In this document: in pieces, positions 41,368 to 50,623 of the stretch | Layout of the letters: each line of letters begins with the position of its first letter | Numbering within the stretch: the first letter of the stretch is position 1 | From: Ardenticatenaceae bacterium | GTDB taxonomy: Bacteria; Chloroflexota; Anaerolineae; Promineifilales; Promineifilaceae | NCBI GenBank assembly: GCA_020634435.1 | Contig: JACKBS010000007.1 | Coordinates: forward strand, 434,001 to 498,000 | Reading direction: 5' to 3' | DNA: 64,000 nt | The notes under the pieces: model-generated | What the model was told of the DNA's origin: nothing | What the model saw: the letters and a program-made list of their open reading frames with translations, nothing else | The model's database searches: none | Made by a program: the position numbers and the translations under genes

Positions 41368-44300
41368 TCAGTCCAAAGTATTATTTGTACCCGCCAATAT
41401 CTCATAGGTTGTATCTGGTGTGCCATTGTTAAATCTAAAGCTATAGTTCTTGGGTAGCAGTTCCATTCCATTTATGAATGTCTGCCAACCTCCTGCATAA
41501 TATGAGGTAACTGCGCCACTTGTTGAGAAAACCGCTCCGGTTTGAAAGATAACAAGAGGGTCTGAGGCTACATTTTGCGTCGCATCAACAGATGCACCTG
41601 CGTAATACATCCGAAAACTATAGTTACTGGGTAGAAGTTCAAGCGAGACTTGACCCCCAATTGTAGTGCCAAAAGTCTTCCAACCACTCGCATAGTATTG
41701 CACGGTCCCTGTGTCCAGGGGGTCACTATTACTATCCTCTAGCCGCACAGTCACATTTGTTGTCTGAAAGATAACAACGGAATCTGTAGACACATTTTGT
41801 ACCAGATCAACCGAAGCACCTGCATAGTACATCCGAAAACTGTAGTTGCGCGGCAGAAGTTCGAGCGAGACTTGACCTCCGGTTGTAGTGCCAAAAGTTT
41901 TCCAGCCACTCGCGTAGTATTGCACGTTCCCTATGTCCAGGGGGTCACTATTACTATCCTCTAGCTGCACAGTTACTTCCACTGTCTGGAAAATAACAAG
42001 AGGATCTAAATTAAGATTCTGAACTTGATCAATGGAAGCACCACCATAGCTTATCCGAAAGGTGTAGGAGCCGAGGGGTAAATCCGTTTTGGCAACACAC
42101 CCGTTCTGACCGGTATCACCGAATATCTGCCAGCCAGCAGCATAGTATTGAACCTGCGCATCAGCTATCCCAGTTATGCCATCACTTTCATACAAGCAAA
42201 CAGTTGGCACTGCAACAGTGGGTTCAGCCTCATTAGAAAATGTGCAATGGATTTCCTCCCCAGGATCAAGTTGAATCGTTAGGTCGTTCTGAATTAGCGT
42301 TCCACTATCATTTCCACCAGTACAAATGGCCCCTACTAGTAGCCAATCTTGAGGCACAACTTCGCTAATTTCATAAATACCAGGTGGGACGTTTGTATAG
42401 GTAATGTTTTGGGCAACACCATCCATGTCATCTGGGTTGGCATCGTCAAGGATGAAAGAAATAGGCTCTACAATCACTTTGCGAACGACATGATTAGAAT
42501 GGCCAGCAATGTAGTAATCGCCATGGCTATCAAACACAATATCGTGAGGATAATTTAGCTGAGCGTTCACTGATGGTCCGCCATCACCAGAATACCCTTG
42601 TGTTCCGTCACCAGCTACGGTACTGATTATCCCAGACATAGCATCTACACGGCGGATTCTATGATTATAGGTGTCGGCGATATATAAATTACCTGAGGCG
42701 TCAAAGTTGATACCATGTAGTTGATCTACCTGTGCGTTAACAGCCAGTCCTCCGTCTCCAGCCGAACCACGGGTACCATTTCCCACAACCGTAGTGATTA
42801 GGCCAGTAAGAATATCAACTTTGCGAATGCGATTGTTATCATAATCACTGATATAGACATTATCTGCTTCATCTACAATTACAGTAACAGGTCGATTTAT
42901 TTGAGCATTGATCGCCAGTATATTGTCGCCGTTGTATCCTCCAGTTCCGGTTCCGACAAAGGTGGTCATAGTTCCGGTTCCAGCTTCTACCCGACGAATG
43001 CGATGGTTGTCTGAGTCAGCAATATAGATATTACCGGCGGAATCAACTGTTACCCACTTAGGCGCGCTTAGGCTTGAACTGATTGCTGGCCCCCCATCTC
43101 CACTAAAACCAGCCACCCCGTTGCCCGCAACAGTGGTAATGATTCCCGTATTTAAGTCAACTTTGCGAATACGTTGGTTAAGCTCATCTGTGATATATAG
43201 ATTATCCAAAGCATCTACGAAAATGCCGTGGGGGCGATTTATCTGGCTGGTGGTTGCTTGACCTCCATCCCCAGAATAGCCGGGCACACCGGTACCTGCA
43301 ACGGTTGTGATGATACCTGTGAGGCTATCAACCTTACGAATGCGATGATTAAATTTGTCTGAAATGTAAAGATTGCCCGCACTATCAAGGGCAACGCTAT
43401 GAGGATACTGAAGTTGAGAGAGCTCGGCTGATCCTCCATCACCGCTGTAATTAGCCGTTCCGTCACCAGCTATAGTAGTGATATTACCCAAGCCAGAATT
43501 GCTAAGAAGCCCATAAAAAGTAAAATCGGTCCCATCTGTAGGATCGGCTTCAACAGCAATAGTCAGCGAGCCACTCGTTGGCGTCATGGGTTCACCATAG
43601 ACGTAGGCAGAACCAGACACTGAGCCATTGTCGTCATCTCCCAATGCACCCGCTACCCGAACCCCATCAGCCAAAGCAACTTCCCAGGCAAATTGATCTA
43701 ACGTGGAACCAATACTGACCTTTTCCGTTTCACTCCAACCATTGTCAAATTCATATACATAGTAAGCTCCCCGCCCATTCATCAGACGAGCCCCTACAAG
43801 AATGGTTGACCCATCAATATCGACCCCATCACCAAAACGCACCTCAGTCGTTACATCCGAGCCAAGAAGCATGGCGGTTTGGCTCCAATTACCTATGTTA
43901 TAGCTAAATACGTAGGCAGCCCCTGTATTTACTGTACCCACCAATGCATCGCTTGCGCCTACGACGACATTATCACCACTGATGCCCACCGCCTCACCAA
44001 AGTTATCCCCAGGCGAACCGCTTGCTGGCGTCAATTTAGCTTCTTCTCCCCACCCGCCTATGCCATTGCGAAATATATAACCTGCCCCAACACTATTGTT
44101 TTTAGGAGCACCCACAATGGCCACATCTCCAGCTAAATCGACATCCCAGCCAAACCACGAATTTGTGCTGGCATCGCTGGCTAATAGTTTGTTAGTTTCT
44201 GTCCAGGAGCCGTTGCTGCGCTCAAATATATAGGCGGCACCTGTGAAGTTGCCAAAATCTTCATTAGCACGCGCACCTACGAGCAAGGTATCACCATCCA

Positions 44301-44763
44301 AAGCAATGCTGTAACCAAAGTTATCCTGGGATGCAGCATCACTGGCAATGAGTTTGGCCGTTTCCTGCCAACTTGCGCCATCATATTCAAAAATGTAAAC
44401 CGCCCCAGCACCTAAGTTGACATTGTAAGCACCGACTGCTGCTATATCCCCGTGGATGGATACTGCCTCGCCAAATTTAGCCAGGTTAACTGCATCGCTT
44501 GCCACTAGCTTAGCAGACTCAATATATTGATTACCATCCCATTCGAAGATATAGGCTGCCCCTGTTGTGTTATCTTTTTCTGGTGCTCCAATAATCACGC
44601 GCTGCCCATCTGTATCCACAGCTTCGCCGAAAGCATCCCCGGCAGCACCATCGGCTGGCGTTATCTTGTATTGTGTAAGCGCAGCCAAACTAGGCACTAA
44701 TCCCAAAAACAAGAGGAAGAGGAAACTAAAAACCAATTTTTGCGAATTTTTTGTCTGTTTCAT
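41368..44763 (-). CDS. Large secreted FG-GAP / NHL repeat protein
   Basis: This 1131-residue protein has a signal peptide (SFLFLLFLGLVPSLAAL). About seven FG-GAP-type repeats follow (GDAFGEAVDTDGQRVIIGAP style), then six NHL repeats (DSAGNLYISDKFNHRIRKVD style), each joined by VAG-GYSGDGG loops. A Cys-containing beta domain (CTGG ... HCTFSNEAE) leads to C-terminal repeats of about 74 residues (VQYYASGWKTFG, SFRMYYAGASVD). Two such repeats are nearly identical. It has no sortase motif or C-terminal anchor. ATG 44763 with AAGGAG is preferred over TTG 44766. It is probably an extracellular adhesion or surface protein; it is odd cargo and lacks ACGGCCGT words. Confidence 0.88.
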   Translation of the reverse strand: MKQTKNSQKLVFSFLFLLFLGLVPSLAALTQYKITPADGAAGDAFGEAVDTDGQRVIIGAPEKDNTTGAAYIFEWDGNQYIESAKLVASDAVNLAKFGEAVSIHGDIAAVGAYNVNLGAGAVYIFEYDGASWQETAKLIASDAASQDNFGYSIALDGDTLLVGARANEDFGNFTGAAYIFERSNGSWTETNKLLASDASTNSWFGWDVDLAGDVAIVGAPKNNSVGAGYIFRNGIGGWGEEAKLTPASGSPGDNFGEAVGISGDNVVVGASDALVGTVNTGAAYVFSYNIGNWSQTAMLLGSDVTTEVRFGDGVDIDGSTILVGARLMNGRGAYYVYEFDNGWSETEKVSIGSTLDQFAWEVALADGVRVAGALGDDDNGSVSGSAYVYGEPMTPTSGSLTIAVEADPTDGTDFTFYGLLSNSGLGNITTIAGDGTANYSGDGGSAELSQLQYPHSVALDSAGNLYISDKFNHRIRKVDSLTGIITTVAGTGVPGYSGDGGQATTSQINRPHGIFVDALDNLYITDELNQRIRKVDLNTGIITTVAGNGVAGFSGDGGPAISSSLSAPKWVTVDSAGNIYIADSDNHRIRRVEAGTGTMTTFVGTGTGGYNGDNILAINAQINRPVTVIVDEADNVYISDYDNNRIRKVDILTGLITTVVGNGTRGSAGDGGLAVNAQVDQLHGINFDASGNLYIADTYNHRIRRVDAMSGIISTVAGDGTQGYSGDGGPSVNAQLNYPHDIVFDSHGDYYIAGHSNHVVRKVIVEPISFILDDANPDDMDGVAQNITYTNVPPGIYEISEVVPQDWLLVGAICTGGNDSGTLIQNDLTIQLDPGEEIHCTFSNEAEPTVAVPTVCLYESDGITGIADAQVQYYAAGWQIFGDTGQNGCVAKTDLPLGSYTFRISYGGASIDQVQNLNLDPLVIFQTVEVTVQLEDSNSDPLDIGNVQYYASGWKTFGTTTGGQVSLELLPRNYSFRMYYAGASVDLVQNVSTDSVVIFQTTNVTVRLEDSNSDPLDTGTVQYYASGWKTFGTTIGGQVSLELLPSNYSFRMYYAGASVDATQNVASDPLVIFQTGAVFSTSGAVTSYYAGGWQTFINGMELLPKNYSFRFNNGTPDTTYEILAGTNNTLD

Positions 44764-45396
44764 CAATTACTCCTTGAATCCCATGAGCCGAGAGATTTTA
44801 AATTAGTTCAGTTTGGGAAAGCTTGCGAGTTACTTCCCGCCCAAAGAACTTGACGACTTCCGAAACAGTAACCGGAGCTGCACGCTCTGATCACTCTCAT
44901 TATTCAAACGACGAGTATTTAAATTGTCCCATTCTCAATCAAAAAGAAATGGAACGAAATAATGATGCTTATCAATGTAAAGATTAAGTGGCTAGATATT
45001 CAAAATGAGTCATTGCATTATCTGCAACAGATTAAAGTAACTGGTAGGGAAATTTTTTAGAACTTAAATATGGTAGGAAAATGGCAGAGTTCTGTCAAGA
45101 AGAATTATTGATTAGTTATCTACTGAGGCGCCCCAACTTTTTTTGCAGCGACTGACCCCAAGGTGAGCACACTCGTTTCCAGCCTACTATTAGCATTTTA
45201 ATCTCGTAATTTGTAAGAACTCAATCAAGCCAATTACTTTCAAGTCAAATTGGCTGATCTTCGTTTTTGCACAGTACCAACGAAGAAAAAGCTAGTTGGA
45301 GAAAATAGAAGTACCCTCACCAAAATAACTGGGTACATCTACAATGAGAGAAGGTGATGAGTGAGACTTTTCGTGCAAACATTTAGGCCTGAAGAT
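44764..45396. other. Intergenic region of about 630 bp
   Basis: AT-rich region upstream of the secreted-protein gene and downstream of radC. Besides the AAGGAG ribosome site next to 44763, no gene or strong hairpin was found. It may hold the promoter of the secreted protein, but no clear -35/-10 pair was chosen. Confidence 0.5.
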
Positions 45397-46110
45397 TCAT
45401 TCAAAACCATACCCTCTCTCCTTCAGGGAAACAAAACAGTTTTGCCCAATGATGATGTGATCCAATACTTCAATGCTCATCAGCCGCCCGGCCTCGACTA
45501 TTTTGCGCGTTACCGCAATATCTTCAGGCGAGGGGGAAGGGTCATGGGAGGGATGGTTATGGGCCATAATAAAGGCGGCTGCATTTTCCTTTAATGCTGC
45601 TCGAAATAGCTCCCCGATGCGAATAACCGAAGTGTTCAAGCTGCCCACGTAGATGGTGGGTGTGCCGAGAAGGCGATTGCGGGTGTCGAGCAGGACAAGC
45701 CGGAGATGCTCTTGCTCTAAATGCATCATGTCAGGCATGAGCAAGTTGGCGGCATCACCTGGTGAGGTGATATACGGCCGTTCCTGCCGCGCGGTTAGCA
45801 ATAACCGACGACCCAACTCCAAAGAGGCTTTCAGGCGACTGGCTTTAGCATCGCCGATGCCCCGGACAGTTTTCAGCTCGGCTAAGGAGGCACGGGAAAG
45901 GCCAGGCAAGCCATTAACTTCTGCCAGCAGATATTGGGCCACCGACAGCACATTGTCATTGGCGTTGCCAGAGCCAAGCACCAGGGCTAAAAGCTCAGTG
46001 GTGGACAAGGCGCGTTCACCCACCTGGCGCAGCCGTTCGCGTGGCTGCTCGTTGGTGGGCAGATCATGCAGGCGTAATATTTTTCTGGTCGGTTGCTCGT
46101 ATTCGGTCAG
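45397..46110 (-). CDS. radC: RadC-family JAB-domain protein
   Basis: The N-terminal UPF0758 domain (LRLHDLPTNEQPRERLRQVG) has a helix-hairpin-helix (VRGIGDAKASRLKASLELG). The C-terminal JAB/MPN domain has the zinc motif HNHPSHDPSPSPED. RadC-like genes are common on mobile elements, but the historic DNA-repair role is doubtful. The first in-frame ATG would cut off the conserved N-terminus. The conserved region reaches back to a CTG at 46110 with AAAGGA six bases upstream and an in-frame stop just before it, so a CTG start is proposed. Confidence 0.88.
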   Translation of the reverse strand: MTEYEQPTRKILRLHDLPTNEQPRERLRQVGERALSTTELLALVLGSGNANDNVLSVAQYLLAEVNGLPGLSRASLAELKTVRGIGDAKASRLKASLELGRRLLLTARQERPYITSPGDAANLLMPDMMHLEQEHLRLVLLDTRNRLLGTPTIYVGSLNTSVIRIGELFRAALKENAAAFIMAHNHPSHDPSPSPEDIAVTRKIVEAGRLMSIEVLDHIIIGQNCFVSLKERGYGFE

Positions 46111-46134
46111 GGGTATCCTTTGTTAACTATCAAA

Positions 46135-46659
46135 TCAAATAAAGCGAAACATGAAGGCAGCTTTGGCAAAATCGAAATCTCGTTGGTTGGGTGGCAAGGC
46201 TTGCCAATAGGTCATGGCCTCATCCATGAGATAGGCCAATGCCTGGCGTTGCACCGCTTCATGCGCGTCTAATTTGCTATATTGGTACGTTAATTCATCG
46301 CCAAAAAAGGCGAGACTGAAATGATCTTGTCTTACCAGCGCATCTACAACAGCGGCCTGGTCAGGTTCGGCGATGTTGAGAAAGGATTCAAACTTGTAGG
46401 GATTGGTAGGGTTGTCCAAGATGAGAAATTCTAGCCGAAGCAGGGGAGCGGTGGGCATTTTGATCAGCTGCCATTGGGACAAGAGAGGTGCTTCGGCAAA
46501 GCTGGCAATGTCCTGGTCAGCAGCATGACATACATGGATGATGCCCAGATCACTTTCCAAAGCCAAGCAGCCATAGCCGGTTTCGGCAAAGAGCTCTTTA
46601 ACGGCATCGGGTAACTCATTAGGTGTTTGGCCTCGATATGGGTGTTCTGTTTCTTTCAT
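46135..46659 (-). CDS. Hypothetical protein, 174 residues
   Basis: The family is not recognised. It is acidic, with a beta-rich middle (LLSQWQLIKMPTAPLLRLEF) and a helical C-terminus (QRQALAYLMDEAMTYWQALP). It starts 6 bp after the stop of the upstream gene (46666-47025), so the two form one unit with related function. No motif suggests an activity. Confidence 0.7.
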   Translation of the reverse strand: MKETEHPYRGQTPNELPDAVKELFAETGYGCLALESDLGIIHVCHAADQDIASFAEAPLLSQWQLIKMPTAPLLRLEFLILDNPTNPYKFESFLNIAEPDQAAVVDALVRQDHFSLAFFGDELTYQYSKLDAHEAVQRQALAYLMDEAMTYWQALPPNQRDFDFAKAAFMFRFI

Positions 46660-46665
46660 TAAGGA

Positions 46666-47025
46666 TCAATCTGGCTGATTGCCTGCTTTGGTGTTTAATA
46701 ACGGCCGTATGCGATATGAGCTTACCCGCTGTTCTGGCTTGAGTAGGGCTATGACAAGTTCTTCAGCTGGCAGGTACTCCTGTACAAATCGGTCAATTTG
46801 CTCATTCTGGAACCGCACCACTTCGGCCTGACTGAAGTAGCTGAACAGGTTCCCCGTCCCCATCGGACGGCCAGTGACGTCCACCACAATGGCTCCGCGA
46901 CCGATGAGCCGGGCTCCTTGAACGGCCGTTTCCCAAAAGAGGCGCATATTTTCGCCAATCCAGGCGTGATCTTGCTCACGCTCCTGGATGGCCCACGCTG
47001 GTATTGGATTGGCTTCTGGCTTCAT
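46666..47025 (-). CDS. Hypothetical protein, 119 residues (paralogue of 62449-62796)
   Basis: The family is not recognised. The core GRGAIVVDVTG ... FVQEYLPAEELVIALLKPEQR ... YRIRP is shared with the protein at 62449-62796, showing a small family in this genome. The frame opens to 47268, but the ATG at 47025 matches the paralogue's length. No ribosome site is clear. Probably cytoplasmic, alpha/beta. Confidence 0.72.
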   Translation of the reverse strand: MKPEANPIPAWAIQEREQDHAWIGENMRLFWETAVQGARLIGRGAIVVDVTGRPMGTGNLFSYFSQAEVVRFQNEQIDRFVQEYLPAEELVIALLKPEQRVSSYRIRPLLNTKAGNQPD

Positions 47026-47152
47026 AGGGAGTGGCTGCAAGATACCATTGGCGATGCGGGGAAAGCAAGAGGCGGTTTTTAGAGGATCTGGCGACCATCT
47101 ATATAATAGGAAGGCGTAAAAGCAAGCCAAAGAGATAACACAGGAGTGTTGT

Positions 47153-47416
47153 ATGTCGAAGAAACCGAACAAAGGTGGGCTACCAAAACCCAATGCCACT
47201 TTTCGTACTGCCGACCAAATTGGGGAGTTTACCGCGGCCGACATTCTGGGCATGGTGTGTAATCCCATTTATGCCGGTATCGGACCGTTCCCGCAGTTGA
47301 TTCCTGATGAAGAGTGGGTGGCGGCTGCTTCTCAGGCGATTAAAAAGGAAGGGGCAGAGCAGTTTTTAGTGAATATGCTTTATCTATTAAGGCTGTCACT
47401 GGCGGGGGAGATGTAG
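47153..47416 (+). CDS. Hypothetical protein, 87 residues
   Basis: The family is not recognised. Good ribosome site (AGGAG, 7 bp spacing). Basic N-terminus (KKPNKGGLPKPN) and a C-terminal helix (AEQFLVNMLYLLRLSLAG). Divergent from the 119-residue gene and just upstream of the next small gene. Confidence 0.7.
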   Translation: MSKKPNKGGLPKPNATFRTADQIGEFTAADILGMVCNPIYAGIGPFPQLIPDEEWVAAASQAIKKEGAEQFLVNMLYLLRLSLAGEM

Positions 47417-47486
47417 GTACGATTTTTTCGCTTGTCTCACAATTCGGGATTGTTCTTTTGGCCGATGGGTGATACCGTGAAGGTAT

Positions 47487-47918
47487 ATGCCAGTTGAACC
47501 AGATACCGGTCAAACCAGCGAGCCGTTTGAGGACGAGATAGGGCAAATAAAGACATTGTGGCAGGAACTGCCAGAAGCCCATCAAGTTGCCCTTGTCTTG
47601 CAGTTGGCCGGTTCTTTGCTAGAAGGTCCATATCGCCCTTATTTGCGCCATGCCATGACCCAACAGTGGCCGGTACGACCAACAGAATTTCCTGTAGCTT
47701 TCCCCAGATTTGAAATAACGGATGATGACCTACTGAATGCGTATCTGGATGAGGAAGACTTGGTTCAACTCACACCAGAGCATCTTCAGGAAATGGCTGA
47801 GACCATGAGAAGTCATTACATCAACGATTTATTTTGGCCGGAGCTGCGCTATGTCGCTGGGTCAATTTTGGAAAAATTATCAGAAAGCAATGAGCCTGTT
47901 AATAAATTGACACCCTAA
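47487..47918 (+). CDS. Hypothetical protein, 143 residues
   Basis: The family is not recognised. Acidic and helical: EDEIGQIKTLWQELPEAHQ, then LTPEHLQEMAETMRSHYI. No membrane segment or catalytic motif. It lies 70 bp after the 87-residue gene on the same strand and may be co-transcribed. Function unknown. Confidence 0.65.
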   Translation: MPVEPDTGQTSEPFEDEIGQIKTLWQELPEAHQVALVLQLAGSLLEGPYRPYLRHAMTQQWPVRPTEFPVAFPRFEITDDDLLNAYLDEEDLVQLTPEHLQEMAETMRSHYINDLFWPELRYVAGSILEKLSESNEPVNKLTP

Positions 47919-48013
47919 CCCTGGCCGCTTTTATATCGACTGTGGCTATGGACTGCTACCATAAAGACAGTTAACAAGATTTGTCTGAGGTTGTAGCTGT
48001 GGAGGGTTTAACA

Positions 48014-48103
48014 ATGATTACCATGCCCCTGGTTAACCTGGTTATCGTCATTTTAGGCGCATTGATTGTGGGTATTGCTCTGGGTAGTCGCCGGACTGCT
48101 TGA
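48014..48103 (+). CDS. Tiny membrane peptide, 29 residues
   Basis: MITMPLVNLVIVILGALIVG is the start of a peptide that is almost entirely one hydrophobic helix and ends LGSRRTA. GGAGGG lies 7 bases before the ATG. It is convergent with the resolvase gene, 3 bp from its end. Such peptides may be type I toxins or membrane regulators; there is no direct evidence here. Confidence 0.5.
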   Translation: MITMPLVNLVIVILGALIVGIALGSRRTA

Positions 48104-48106
48104 CAA

Positions 48107-48700
48107 CTACTTTCTGATTGATTGTTTGCCTTTGAGATGCTCTTCTTGATTGCGCCGCGCAAGGCAGGCGTAAAGGGTTGGTTTAGAAATCCCCAACATG
48201 TGGCATATCTCTTTGACGGCATATTTTTTCTCGTCATACAGCTGGTAGGCTAACTCTGTTTTCTTCGCATCCAGCTTTTTCGGTCTGCCCCCTAACCGTC
48301 CTCGCGCGCGGGCTGCTTCTAATCCTGCGATTGTTCTCTCGCGAATGAGGTTCCGTTCAAATTCTGCCAGTGCCCCAAAAATGTGAAAGATGAGACGACC
48401 GCCGCTGGTGGTTGTGTCGATGGATTCTTGCAAGCTGCGAAAGCCAATGCCTTGTTCTTCCAATTGACCAACAGTTTCGATGAGGTGTTTGAGGGAACGG
48501 CCGAGTCTGTCTAGCCGCCAGACGACGATGCTGTCCCCGCTGCGGGCATAGTTGAGCGCTTCCTGCAAGCCGGGTCGGTCGGCTTTGGCCCCACTGATTT
48601 TGTCCTGAAAGATGCGTTCGCAGCCTGCTTGCTGCAAAGCATCTGTTTGCAAGGTAACATCTTGTTCTAATGTTGAGACACGTGCATATCCAATGAGCAT
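48107..48700 (-). CDS. Serine resolvase/invertase (Pin/TnpR family)
   Basis: This 197-residue small serine recombinase has the catalytic start IGYARVSTLEQD, then KISGAKADRPGL, VVWRLDRLGRS and IFGALAEFERNLIRERT. A C-terminal helix-turn-helix of Hin type (AVKEICHMLGISKPTLYACL) follows. It could resolve element multimers or invert a segment. No paired crossover site was recognised next to it and no transposase gene is near. Confidence 0.95.
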   Translation of the reverse strand: MLIGYARVSTLEQDVTLQTDALQQAGCERIFQDKISGAKADRPGLQEALNYARSGDSIVVWRLDRLGRSLKHLIETVGQLEEQGIGFRSLQESIDTTTSGGRLIFHIFGALAEFERNLIRERTIAGLEAARARGRLGGRPKKLDAKKTELAYQLYDEKKYAVKEICHMLGISKPTLYACLARRNQEEHLKGKQSIRK

Positions 48701-49085
48701 GAGTGCATCTTACCGTTAAGAAAGTCGTGAGCGCAATGATTAATTTCACTTTGATTTGTTAACTGGGTTTTCTAACCAAGGGGTGTTGAAGTTTGATTTT
48801 TCGTTTTTGTGGTGAATGGGGGAGTAAAGAAAATGAGCGTTTTTCGTTGACCGCTGTTTATCAGAAAATACGGTCTGTGAAACTGCACATATAAATTGGT
48901 TAGGTGCCTAGTATATAATGTGCAAAACTTTTGAATGCTGTACCTATAAATGAAATATCTAGTCACCTGCAAAGACAAGCGCACAGCTAAGCCGTTGTAG
49001 TAGGTTTTCAACAATTTTTCGTTCTTTGCAACCATAGATGTCTTACATTTCGGGATTTCCTGTTAGAAACAAAGCTAATTAGATA
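48701..49085. other. Intergenic region of 385 bp
   Basis: AT-rich. It contains an imperfect inverted repeat gcacatata ... tatataatgtgc (about 48886-48922), which could be a resolvase site or promoter operator. No gene supported. Confidence 0.4.
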
Positions 49086-49460
49086 ATGAACGATCCAGAA
49101 ATCACAAGATACGTAGTCAAAGCCCTCGGCAAGCATAATTCAATCAACCAAATTACAGTTGATATTTGTGAAAAAACGGGAATGAAATGGGATGAAGCTC
49201 AGAAGTTTATTGAAACGGTTCAAGTTGAGTATGAAGATGAAATCATTCAACGCCAGAGACCATTATTAGTAATTTTAGCCACATTTTCCATCATCACAGG
49301 TCTTACTTTATCTATTGGTATGGTCGTCGCTACAATGAATGGTTTAATCATCTTTTTTCTAAGGATGCCAATTCCATACCTGGGTAACATAATGATAATA
49401 TTAGCTGGCTTAGCAATGGTTGGTGGAGGAATAATGGGCGCTCTGAAAAAGTCAAAATAG
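49086..49460 (+). CDS. Two-helix membrane protein, 124 residues
   Basis: A cytoplasmic N-terminal helical domain (residues 1-55) is followed by two transmembrane helices (LLVILATFSIITGLTLSIGM and YLGNIMIILAGLAMVGGGIM) and a short Lys tail. Family not recognised. It stands alone upstream of the RHH-like small gene. Membrane effector or sensor roles are possible, without evidence. Confidence 0.65.
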   Translation: MNDPEITRYVVKALGKHNSINQITVDICEKTGMKWDEAQKFIETVQVEYEDEIIQRQRPLLVILATFSIITGLTLSIGMVVATMNGLIIFFLRMPIPYLGNIMIILAGLAMVGGGIMGALKKSK

Positions 49461-49507
49461 TCAAATGTTATTGTTGGATTCTTGTGACCAGAACAACTTG
49501 CATAGAT

Positions 49508-49717
49508 ATGAAAAAGAGTAAAAAGACAGAGGTGCAAGCTGCAATTCCTGATGAATTATTGATCCAAGCACAGAATTTAGTGACGGCTGGCTGGTTCCAC
49601 AATTTAGAAGATGTGATGGTGGCTGCTTTGCGGAGCTTCCTTGAATCCCATAAGGGTGAATTGATGGAAGAGTTTATTCATCAAGACGTTGGGTGGGGTT
49701 TGCATGGGGATGAGTAA
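49508..49717 (+). CDS. RHH-type antitoxin-like protein, 69 residues
   Basis: The pattern (VQAAIPDELLIQAQNLVTAG then NLEDVMVAALRSFLESH) matches a ribbon-helix-helix domain, as in ParD/VapB-type antitoxins, followed by an acidic tail. The ATG at 49508 is chosen; the frame opens to 49484. If it is an antitoxin, no recognised toxin gene follows; the next two genes are of unknown family. Confidence 0.6.
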   Translation: MKKSKKTEVQAAIPDELLIQAQNLVTAGWFHNLEDVMVAALRSFLESHKGELMEEFIHQDVGWGLHGDE

Positions 49718-49773
49718 GGGGGATGTTTATAATGCATATACAAGTGAACATTCTTTTTGCCCGCTGATTTGGT

Positions 49774-50622
49774 ATGATTAGCCCAACGATGAGCCCTGAA
49801 CAATCCCTTCAATTTCACATTCCACCCGAATTTGCCCAAAAGCATCATGATGCTCTGATAACCTATCTATCAGATAGCCGCAACCTGAATACGGCCGTTT
49901 GGCAGCACCTATTCCAAGGAATTAATCTCCTTGACGTTGCCCAAGTCAGCACACCAACAATCACACAAAACTTTCGCCAGGTTTATGGTGAGCTTATTGA
50001 ACGGCCATTTGCCAATCAATATATTCAACAACTGCTAGAAACGAAGAATGTCATGGCTGAAAGTCCCGCTCTGTCTGCTAATTTTGCCCGGCAAATTCGG
50101 CCAATTCTCCAGGAAGCGGGCTTCTGGAGGCGTGAAGTGCCAAGCAGCATCCTGTTGCAGGGATATTGTCTTTATTGGTGGCAAAGTTTCTCTCGCGGCT
50201 ATTCTTTTGAACTGTTCATCATGCGGGATTTGGCGGCTGGCGGGATAGAGTTCCAAATGCATGATATTCGTCAACCAGTAGAGCGGTATTCACCAGCCGA
50301 TCTCATTGTGCTCAATCTGCTGGGCGACATCAAGACTTCCATCTATTTCTTGCAAGAGCCATCAGCTAACAAGTTGCCCAACGATTTTTACATCACGCGT
50401 CTTTATGAAAAAGGTCGGGAACGAACCCTGGTCGTTTTTCAGAAACCGGCTGCCTGGGAAGTCATTAAAGGGGGTGCAACTGAACCAGGAACATTAGAGA
50501 CCATTTTGGAGTTGTTGCCAACACCCATAGAAATAGAGCAGCGTGGTATAATGCTAATCGTAGTAGAATACGAAACCTGGAAGCAAATGGTTCGTCAAAA
50601 GCAATCAGGTAAAGGATCGTGA
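49774..50622 (+). CDS. Hypothetical protein, 282 residues
   Basis: The family is not recognised. An N-terminal helical part (LITYLSDSRNLNTAVWQHLF) leads into a beta-rich region with LIVLNLLGDIKTSIYFLQEP and RTLVVFQKP. A second ATG at 49789 is possible. It is followed by the 104-residue gene after one base, so the two act as a pair. It contains one ACGGCCGT word, like most older genes here. Confidence 0.7.
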   Translation: MISPTMSPEQSLQFHIPPEFAQKHHDALITYLSDSRNLNTAVWQHLFQGINLLDVAQVSTPTITQNFRQVYGELIERPFANQYIQQLLETKNVMAESPALSANFARQIRPILQEAGFWRREVPSSILLQGYCLYWWQSFSRGYSFELFIMRDLAAGGIEFQMHDIRQPVERYSPADLIVLNLLGDIKTSIYFLQEPSANKLPNDFYITRLYEKGRERTLVVFQKPAAWEVIKGGATEPGTLETILELLPTPIEIEQRGIMLIVVEYETWKQMVRQKQSGKGS

Positions 50623-50623
50623 T

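Noticed and set aside
48107..48700. Complete Tn3-like transposon around the resolvase
   Set aside because: No transposase gene or terminal inverted repeats were found near the resolvase.
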